Shown in pieces: positions 1-5,279 of a DNA stretch of 13,263 nucleotides. Source of the stretch: JBFHKO01 sp041595355 (GTDB taxonomy: Bacteria; Pseudomonadota; Gammaproteobacteria; Enterobacterales; Aeromonadaceae). Where the stretch lies: positions 1 through 13,263 of the forward strand of contig JBFHKO010000054.1 of the NCBI GenBank assembly GCA_041595355.1, read 5' to 3'. Position 1 is the stretch's first letter. Every line of letters begins with the position of its first letter. The translations under genes and the position numbers were made by a program. The notes below the pieces were generated by a model, which worked only from the letters and a program-made list of their open reading frames with translations, was not told where the DNA came from and searched no databases.

Positions 1-2
1 CA

Positions 3-92
3 CGGCCCGATCCCGATCTTTCTGACCCGGCTGACTCTTCACAGCACGTTGTTCTGTACGGGGCCGCCATCGCCGCTATTTATCGTATTTAA
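3..92 (+). CDS. Possible 3' end of an upstream gene (partial)
   Basis: One plus-strand frame stays open from the left edge to a TAA at 90-92 and reads ...SSQHVVLYGAAIAAIYRI. The small-residue stretch could be a genuine protein C-terminus. With only 29 codons no family can be named. A second plus frame (stop TAA at 145-147) and a minus frame (from 70 leftwards) are also open here, so the assignment is weak. The stop lies about 50 nt upstream of the promoter proposed for the permease gene, which would be a natural gene boundary. Confidence 0.25.
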   Translation, partial: RPDPDLSDPADSSQHVVLYGAAIAAIYRI

Positions 93-119
93 TGGGCCCC
101 GGATGGCCGCTTTTCGCGA

Positions 120-217
120 TGGAATTGCCTCTCTTACCCCTCTATAATGCGCGCCTTTCGGCCCCGAGCGGATGCTTTCGCACGGGGTTATCCAGGAACC
201 CGAATCTTCATCAAGGA
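120..217 (+). promoter_or_regulatory. Promoter and 5' leader of the purine permease-gpt operon
   Basis: A perfect sigma-70 -10 hexamer TATAAT lies at 143-148. At 17-bp spacing the -35 position (120-125, TGGAAT) matches TTGACA only weakly (3/6), so an activator may help. Transcription would start near 155, giving a leader of about 75 nt. The leader contains a small hairpin (GGGTT 185-189 pairing with AACCC 197-201) and the ribosome-binding site AAGGA (213-217) ahead of the ATG at 230. No PurR-type box or purine riboswitch core is recognisable. Confidence 0.45.
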
Positions 218-229
218 CTCGAGACGCTC

Positions 230-1528
230 ATGTTAGAGAAACTGTTCAAACTGTCGGAGAACGCGACCAGCGTGCGTACCGAGCTGCTGGCCGGGTTGAC
301 CACCTTCCTGACCATGGCCTACATCATTTTCGTCAACCCGGGCATCCTCTCCCAGACGGGCATGGATCATGGGGCCGTGTTTGTGGCCACCTGCCTGGCG
401 GCGGCCTTTGGCTGTTTCGTCATGGGGCTGTACGCCAACTACCCCGTGGCCCAGGCGCCGGGGATGGGGCTTAATGCCTTCTTTACCTTCAGCGTGGTGC
501 TGGGCATGGGCTACAGCTGGCAGGCGGCGCTGGGCGCGGTGTTTCTCTCCGGGGTCGCCTTCCTGGGACTGAGCATGTTCAAGATCCGGGAGTGGATCGT
601 GAACTCCATTCCCCAGAGCCTGCGCATCGGCATTGGCGCGGGTATTGGTCTGTTCCTCGGGCTGATTGCCCTCAAAAATGCGGGCATTGTGGTCTCCAGC
701 CCGGCCACCATCGTTACCCTGGGTGATCTGACCAGCCTGCAACCGGCGCTGGCGGTACTGGGCTTCTTCCTCATCATTGCCATGGCCCATCGCAACATGA
801 AGGGCGCCGTACTCTACGCCATCCTCTTCATCACCGTGCTGGGGCTGCTGTTCGGCGACGTGCAATACCAGGGGCTGGTGGCTGCGCCGCCCAGCATAGC
901 GCCGACCCTGATGCAGATGGATGTGATGGGGGCACTGGATGTGAGCATGCTCTCCATCATCTTCGCCTTTCTGTTCGTCATTCTGTTCGATACCTCCGGT
1001 ACCCTGATCGCGGTGGCCGACAAGGCCGGCATGCTGGACAAGCAGGGCCGTCTGCCGCGTCTGGGGCGCGCGCTGATGTCCGATGCGCTCTCCACTGTGG
1101 CGGGTGCCGCCCTTGGCACCTCTTCCACCACCAGTTATATCGAGAGCGCCTCCGGCGTGGCTGCCGGCGGCCGGACCGGCCTGACTGCCGTGACCGTTGG
1201 CGTGCTGTTCCTGCTGGCGCTGTTCTTCGCGCCCCTGGCCGGCATGGTGCCGGCCTACGCCACTGCCGGCGCACTCTTTTACGTTGCCATACTGATGATG
1301 TCGTCCCTGGCCAAGGTGCAGTGGAATGATCTCACCGAGGCGGCACCCGTGGCGGTGGTGACGCTGATGATGCCGCTCTCCTTCTCCATTGCCCATGGCA
1401 TCGAGCTGGGGTTCATCAGCTATGCGGCCATCAAGCTGCTGAGTGGTCGTTACAAGGAAGTCAGCGTCAGTGTTTGGGTGCTGGCCGTGCTGTTCCTGGC
1501 GCACCTGATCTTCTTCAACATTCACTGA
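230..1528 (+). CDS. NCS2/AzgA-family purine base permease (AdeP-like)
   Basis: Inner-membrane proton-coupled importer of a purine base (adenine, hypoxanthine or guanine). The 432-residue product has the length and strongly hydrophobic, about 13-14-helix profile of the AzgA branch of the NCS2 (nucleobase-ascorbate) family. Hallmarks seen: TELLAGLTTFLTMAYIIFVN at the N-terminus (residues 17-36), APGMGLNAFF (76-85), FDTSGT (253-258), GTSSTTSYIESASG (296-309) and GGRTGLTA (313-320). By recollection these resemble the E. coli adenine permeases AdeP/AdeQ more than GhxP. The frame is open upstream to 92, but that extension is hydrophilic and runs across the TATAAT at 143-148. The ATG at 230 has AAGGA 12 nt upstream and opens with the family-typical MLEKLFKL, so it was chosen. 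gpt follows after 23 nt with no terminator between, indicating one operon. Substrate is uncertain: sequence suggests adenine, the partner gpt suggests guanine, hypoxanthine or xanthine. Confidence 0.9.
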   Translation: MLEKLFKLSENATSVRTELLAGLTTFLTMAYIIFVNPGILSQTGMDHGAVFVATCLAAAFGCFVMGLYANYPVAQAPGMGLNAFFTFSVVLGMGYSWQAALGAVFLSGVAFLGLSMFKIREWIVNSIPQSLRIGIGAGIGLFLGLIALKNAGIVVSSPATIVTLGDLTSLQPALAVLGFFLIIAMAHRNMKGAVLYAILFITVLGLLFGDVQYQGLVAAPPSIAPTLMQMDVMGALDVSMLSIIFAFLFVILFDTSGTLIAVADKAGMLDKQGRLPRLGRALMSDALSTVAGAALGTSSTTSYIESASGVAAGGRTGLTAVTVGVLFLLALFFAPLAGMVPAYATAGALFYVAILMMSSLAKVQWNDLTEAAPVAVVTLMMPLSFSIAHGIELGFISYAAIKLLSGRYKEVSVSVWVLAVLFLAHLIFFNIH

Positions 1529-1551
1529 GCGCGACGCCTGGAGGTAGGTTC

Positions 1552-2022
1552 ATGAGCAAGAAATATTATGTTTCCTGGGACGATCTGCAACGCGAGGCCC
1601 GGCAACTGGCCCGGCGTCAGCTGCCGGTCAGTCAATGGAGGGGCATCATCGCCGTCAGCCGGGGTGGCCTGGTGCCGGCGGCACTGATGGCCCGTGAGCT
1701 GGGGATCCGCTTCGTGGATACCATTTGCATCTCCAGCTATGACCATGACAACCAGCGTGATTTGCAGGTGCTGAAGAAGGTGGACGGGGATGGCGAGGGC
1801 TTTCTGATCGTGGACGATCTGGTGGACAGCGGTAGCACCGCCAAGGTGATCCGCAGCCTCTATCCCAAGGGTAAGTTCATCACCATCTACGCCAAGCCCC
1901 AGGGGGAGCCGCTGGTGGATGATTTCGAGGTGAGCATTCCCCAGGATACCTGGATAGAGCAGCCCTGGGACATGGCGCTGTCGTTCGTGCCGCCCCTGTG
2001 TGACGAGATCGCCGGGGCCTGA
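1552..2022 (+). CDS. gpt: Xanthine-guanine phosphoribosyltransferase
   Basis: Cytosolic purine-salvage enzyme that transfers phosphoribose from PRPP to guanine, xanthine or hypoxanthine, giving GMP, XMP or IMP. The 156-residue product is nearly collinear with E. coli Gpt (152 residues): IIAVSRGGLVP near residue 32, SSYDHDNQR (61-69), the PRPP-binding loop VDDLVDSGST (87-96, with Asp88, Asp89 and Asp92), and the base-binding C-terminal segment IPQDTWIEQPWDMAL. The start ATG at 1552 has GGAGG at 1540-1544, 7 nt upstream. Longer in-frame reading to 1474 overlaps the permease and is not needed. It is cotranscribed with the permease 23 nt upstream, so the imported base can be trapped directly as a nucleotide. 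A strong hairpin follows the stop codon. Confidence 0.96.
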   Translation: MSKKYYVSWDDLQREARQLARRQLPVSQWRGIIAVSRGGLVPAALMARELGIRFVDTICISSYDHDNQRDLQVLKKVDGDGEGFLIVDDLVDSGSTAKVIRSLYPKGKFITIYAKPQGEPLVDDFEVSIPQDTWIEQPWDMALSFVPPLCDEIAGA

Positions 2023-2050
2023 GTTCAGGCATGCGGCCCGTTCAGGTTGT

Positions 2051-2083
2051 CGAGGCTCCCCAAGGGGAGCCTCGATGGGTTTT
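2051..2083 (+). terminator. Hairpin terminator between gpt and the converging ABC1 gene
   Basis: A perfect 11-bp inverted repeat, CGAGGCTCCCC (2051-2061) against GGGGAGCCTCG (2064-2074), can form a 10-bp stem with a 4-nt loop. A TTTT run sits at 2080-2083, separated from the stem by ATGGG, so it is not a textbook intrinsic terminator. It lies between two converging operons (gpt ends 2022, the ABC1 gene ends 2114). It may stop transcription of gpt or block read-through in either direction. The minus side has no T run. Confidence 0.55.
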
Positions 2084-2113
2084 GCCGGGCGCCGATGCCC
2101 CGGGCCGGCTCCG

Positions 2114-3793
2114 TCAGCCCTTGCCGCTGCGCCAGATGGAGAACAGTACCCAGAGGCCGGCGATGACGGCGCCGAGAAAGCCGAGCAGGGCGATGGCGGG
2201 CAGGCCGGCCGAGTCCGCCTCGCGGCCCAGAGCCAGGGCAATGGCGGAGCCGATGATGAGGGCGGCGGTGACGATGCCCATGGTCAGGCGGCTCACGGCG
2301 CGGTCCAGTTGATCGCCGAACTGCTTGAGCGAGGTGACATCGATGTGTATCTGCAGCTTGCCCCGGCGCGCGGTGCGCAGCAGCTGACTGAGATCCCGTG
2401 GCAGGCCGGTCAGCAGATCCAGCGCATTGGCCGCCAGCCGCCAGCCACGCTGGGCCAGGGCGGCGGGAGCATAGCGGGCCAGCAGCATGCGCTCCAGATA
2501 TGGCGCCGCCTCCCGGGTCATGTCGAAGTCGGGATCCAGCTGACGGCCCATGCCTTCCAGGCTGATGAAGGCCTTGACGAGCAGGGCCAGATCCGGCGGC
2601 AGCACCAAGCCGTTGTAGCGCAGCAGGGAGACCAGATCCGCCAGCATGGCGCCCAAATTCAGGCGCTTCAGGGGAATGCCATGGTACTCATCGACGAAGG
2701 CATCCAGATCGGCACGCAGCGCGTCGGGTTCGGTTTCGTTGCTGTGGCTCCAGTCGAGCAGGATTTCGGTCACGCGCTCGGCATCGCGGCTCACCAGCCC
2801 GTGCAGCAGCAGGGCGACCTGAAGGCGGCGCTCCTCGGACAAGCGCCCTACCATGCCGAAATCGATGAGGGCGATGCCGTTGTCCGGTAAATAGAAGACA
2901 TTGCCGGGGTGCATGTCGGCATGAAAAAAGCCGTCCTCCAGCGTCATCTGCAGCACCGCCGCGGCGCCCAGGCGCGCCAGCTGCCGGCGATCCAGGCCGG
3001 CGGCATCCACCGCCGGCAGATCGCGGCCGGGAATGCCGGCAATGTACTCCTGCACATTGAGGCGCTCACCGCTCCACTGCCAGTGAATGCGCGGCACCCG
3101 GATCCGGGGCTGGGCGGCGAAGTTGGCGGCGATCCGCTCGGCATTGCGCCCCTCGGCGGTGAAGTCCAGCTCGCGGCGCAGGGACTGGGTGAACTGATGC
3201 ACCACTTCCCGGGGCCGGTAGCGGCGCAGATCCGGCGCCTCCGCATCTATGATGTCGGCCAGCCGCGCCAGCAGGCGCAGATCCGCCTCCACCACCGGGC
3301 GTATGCCGGGGCGGCGTACCTTGAGGATGACGGCGCGCCCGTCGGCCAGGGTCGCCCTGTGGGTCTGGGCCAGGGAAGCGGCCGCCAGGGGCCGGGTGTC
3401 CAGGCTGGCAAACACCTGCTCGGGCGGGGCGCCCAGATCTTCGCACAGCTGGTTGCGCAGTGCCTCGAAGGGGAGGGCCGGAGCATCATCCTGCAGCTTG
3501 CCGAATTCGGTTATCCATTCGGGGGGGAAGAGATCGCTGCGGGTTTCGAGAATTTGCCCCAGTTTGACGAAGGTTGGCCCCAGCTCTTCCAGGATGCGGC
3601 GCATGCGGGCCGGCGGCTCCAGACGCGCCAGCTCTTCGGCTGCGCCCCAGTGCAGTGCCCGCCCGGTGCGCTCCAGGGCACCGGCCATGCCGATGCGGCG
3701 CACCAGATCGCCAAATCCGTAGCGGATCAGTACGGCGGCAATGTCATGCACGCGACCTATGTCGCGGGCGGCACTCAGTGCTTGCCACAGCAT
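2114..3793 (-). CDS. ABC1/UbiB (AarF) family kinase-like ATPase
   Basis: Atypical protein-kinase-like ATPase of the UbiB/ABC1 (ADCK) family, whose members support ubiquinone biosynthesis or other lipid handling at the membrane. The 559-residue product shows the family order: the KxGQ motif K77-LGQ80 followed by ILETRSDLFP, the Ala-rich loop replacing the glycine loop (AAASLAQ, about 137-143), the VAIK-like lysine K158 (VILKVRRPG), RRELDFTAEGRNAER (206-220), VQEYIAG, the catalytic-loop equivalent HADMHPGN (291-298), and the metal-binding DFG D311-FG. Two hydrophobic segments at the C-terminus (about MGIVTAALIIGSAIALAL and LPAIALLGFLGAVIAGLWVL) anchor it to the inner membrane, as in E. coli UbiB (546 residues). 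The N-terminus differs from canonical UbiB and there is no ubiE/ubiJ next door, so it may be a paralogue. Its ATG shares one base with the stop of the upstream gene (TGATG, 3791-3795), implying translational coupling. Confidence 0.88.
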   Translation of the reverse strand: MLWQALSAARDIGRVHDIAAVLIRYGFGDLVRRIGMAGALERTGRALHWGAAEELARLEPPARMRRILEELGPTFVKLGQILETRSDLFPPEWITEFGKLQDDAPALPFEALRNQLCEDLGAPPEQVFASLDTRPLAAASLAQTHRATLADGRAVILKVRRPGIRPVVEADLRLLARLADIIDAEAPDLRRYRPREVVHQFTQSLRRELDFTAEGRNAERIAANFAAQPRIRVPRIHWQWSGERLNVQEYIAGIPGRDLPAVDAAGLDRRQLARLGAAAVLQMTLEDGFFHADMHPGNVFYLPDNGIALIDFGMVGRLSEERRLQVALLLHGLVSRDAERVTEILLDWSHSNETEPDALRADLDAFVDEYHGIPLKRLNLGAMLADLVSLLRYNGLVLPPDLALLVKAFISLEGMGRQLDPDFDMTREAAPYLERMLLARYAPAALAQRGWRLAANALDLLTGLPRDLSQLLRTARRGKLQIHIDVTSLKQFGDQLDRAVSRLTMGIVTAALIIGSAIALALGREADSAGLPAIALLGFLGAVIAGLWVLFSIWRSGKG

Positions 3794-4473
3794 CAGTCGT
3801 CGGCATCCTTCCTCGGCGGCTCCCTATTCGCATCGGCACGCGCGTCTGGCTGCAGGCGATCGGCAATGCCGGCCAGGAAACCGGCAGCCAGGTTTGCCAG
3901 CAGGGCTCCTCCCGACTGCAGGCTCTGGCGGCCGGTTTCGACCTGGCTCCTGGCGGTCTGCAACAGGCTGTCGCTCACCTGCGCCAGCGCCTCCGTGACC
4001 CGCCGGCCGACGGCGGTGCCGCTGTGACGCCCATGTGCTGCCAGCTCGCGCAGGGTGGTGGCCGCATGGCCGCCGGCCTTGTCTGCCGCCTGGCTGAGGG
4101 TATCGATGAACAGCGCCTCCAACCCCTGCAGATCATCGCGCACCCGCTTGAGTTCGGTGTTGGAGAATTCACTGCTGCGCCCGGCCGCCTCCTGCAGTGC
4201 CAGTTGGGTGGCTTCCGCCGCAGCGGCGAGCGCCTCATCCAGCCCGCGGACCGCCTCGCGCAGGGCCTGCCGATCGGCGCTCCCGGTGCCGCTGCGCCCC
4301 TGCAGCCCGCCCTGCAGCACCGCATCCATCACCTGCCGCCACTGCGTCTTGTCCAGCTGGCCGGAGGACAGCGCCGTCAGCGTGATGCGGCGCACGCGCT
4401 CGCGGACATCCAGCGGCTCCTGCTCTAGCACTGTCTGAACCTGTTGCGTTATGTTGTCCATCTTCTCGTTCAT
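3793..4473 (-). CDS. Helical, phasin-like conserved hypothetical protein
   Basis: I do not recognise a characterised family; the look is of a phasin-like protein, possibly the DUF6781 group, which is recollection only. The 226-residue product has no signal peptide and almost no aromatic residues. It is built of long Ala/Gln/Glu/Arg-rich amphipathic helices (residues about 66-140 and 150-190), has a short apolar stretch LLANLAAGFLAGIADRL (191-207), and ends in a charged tail KDADD. This composition suits a coiled-coil or lipid/granule-surface protein. Start choice: GGAGG at 4485-4481 is 7 nt from the ATG at 4473 but only 1 nt from the in-frame ATG at 4479, so 4473 is preferred. The stop overlaps the ABC1-kinase start by one base (TGATG), so the two are very likely co-expressed. 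A role as a membrane or lipid partner of that kinase is inference. Confidence 0.8.
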   Translation of the reverse strand: MNEKMDNITQQVQTVLEQEPLDVRERVRRITLTALSSGQLDKTQWRQVMDAVLQGGLQGRSGTGSADRQALREAVRGLDEALAAAAEATQLALQEAAGRSSEFSNTELKRVRDDLQGLEALFIDTLSQAADKAGGHAATTLRELAAHGRHSGTAVGRRVTEALAQVSDSLLQTARSQVETGRQSLQSGGALLANLAAGFLAGIADRLQPDARADANREPPRKDADD

Positions 4474-4495
4474 GCTCATCCCTCCATCAAGCCCA

Positions 4496-4573
4496 AGGCC
4501 CGCCAGGCCACCCGGGCCTCACCTCTGTCAGTATGGCTCACGGGGACGGGGCCCGGCCGTTTGCGTCCGGGCC
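4496..4573. repeat. Pair of GGCCCG hairpins in the divergent intergenic region
   Basis: Two inverted repeats with the same design lie between the phasin-like gene and the methyltransferase gene. AGGCCCG (4496-4502) pairs with CGGGCCT (4513-4519), and GGCCCGG (4550-4556) pairs with CCGGGCC (4567-4573). Each has a 7-bp stem and a 10-nt loop. Neither is followed by a T run on either strand, so they do not look like intrinsic terminators. Operator or leader-RNA structure is possible, but GC-rich DNA forms such stems easily. Confidence 0.35.
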
Positions 4574-4579
4574 GGGGGC

Positions 4580-4648
4580 CTGCTAGCCTGGCCGAGCCGT
4601 TTGGCAGGCATCACATGAGGCTTTCTGGCGGCGGCTCTGCTAGCATGG
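4580..4648 (+). promoter_or_regulatory. Repeated extended -10-like element upstream of the methyltransferase
   Basis: CTGCTAGCCTGG (4580-4591) and CTGCTAGCATGG (4637-4648) match at 11 of 12 bases, 57 bp apart. The downstream copy reads TG-C-TAGCAT (4638-4646), an extended -10 form. It would place a transcription start near 4653, about 24 nt before the ATG at 4677. No convincing -35 hexamer is present for either copy. The rest of the 4474-4676 gap holds the two GC hairpins and no open gene I can support. For the leftward gene, a CATACT on the minus strand (4535-4530) is a weak -10 candidate. Confidence 0.35.
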
Positions 4649-4676
4649 GCGGCCCACCCACCAGCCCGCTGAGCCT

Positions 4677-5255
4677 ATGTCCATCGACTACTACAATCAA
4701 CGCGCCCGGGCGTTCATCGACGCCACCCTTGGCGTGGACATGGCGCCGCTTTATGCCCGCTTCCTGCCTCTGCTGCCGGCTGGCGCTCATATTCTGGATG
4801 CCGGTTGTGGTTCGGGACGGGATGCCCACCGGTTTGTGCAGCTGGGGTTTCGGGTCTCGGCCATGGATGCCAGCGCCGCGCTGGCCAGGGAGGTGAGGGC
4901 CCGCTTCGGCATACCTGTCACCGTTTGTCGCTTTCACGAGTACCACAGCGCCGAGCCTTTCGATGCCATCTGGGCCTGCGCCTCGCTGCTGCATGTACCG
5001 GGCTCGCAGCTGTCGGCGGTGATGGCGCATCTGGCGGGGCTGCTGGGGGCGGGCGGAATATTTTACTGCTCGTTCAAGTACGGCCAGGGGGAATGTGCGC
5101 GCGATGGCCGCCACTTCACCCACCTCGACGAGGCGGCGCTGACCGCGCTGGTAGCGCCGTTGCCGCTGGCCATTCACAGTCAATGGCAGACCGGCGATTT
5201 GCGACCCGGGCGGGAGCAAGAGCCTTGGCTGAATGTGCTGCTGCGCAAATGGTAA
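4677..5255 (+). CDS. Class I SAM-dependent methyltransferase
   Basis: Small cytosolic methyltransferase of 192 residues with a Rossmann fold; the substrate is unknown. Motif I is clear, ILDAGCGSGRDAHRF (residues 39-53), followed by the acidic end of strand beta-2 (VSAMDAS, 60-66), the post-I/motif IV region PFDAIWACASLLHVP (94-108), and GGIFYCSFKYGQGE (126-139). The closest general look is TehB/UbiE-type small-molecule methyltransferases. The DNA-methylase motif IV signatures (NPPY, DPPW, SPPY, PCQ) and any target-recognition domain are absent, so classical restriction-modification activity is unlikely. The ATG at 4677 has no clear Shine-Dalgarno. It is followed 24 nt later by the helicase gene, which has a strong ribosome-binding site, suggesting a two-gene transcript. 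It may modify a protein, RNA or metabolite connected with that helicase, which is inference. Confidence 0.85.
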   Translation: MSIDYYNQRARAFIDATLGVDMAPLYARFLPLLPAGAHILDAGCGSGRDAHRFVQLGFRVSAMDASAALAREVRARFGIPVTVCRFHEYHSAEPFDAIWACASLLHVPGSQLSAVMAHLAGLLGAGGIFYCSFKYGQGECARDGRHFTHLDEAALTALVAPLPLAIHSQWQTGDLRPGREQEPWLNVLLRKW

Positions 5256-5279
5256 CAATTACGGCCAAGGAGACGGCAG

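Noticed and set aside
92..229. 46-residue N-terminal extension of the permease
   Set aside because: It would be translated from upstream of the TATAAT at 143-148, is not family-like, and the ATG at 230 has a ribosome-binding site and the typical N-terminus.
233..1525. Long open frame antisense to the purine permease
   Set aside because: His/Gln/Gly-rich translation without motifs; the plus strand clearly encodes an NCS2 carrier.
2000..4428. Several long plus-strand frames opposite the ABC1 kinase and phasin-like genes
   Set aside because: Shadow translations with no domains, while the minus strand shows complete kinase-like motifs and a good ribosome-binding site.
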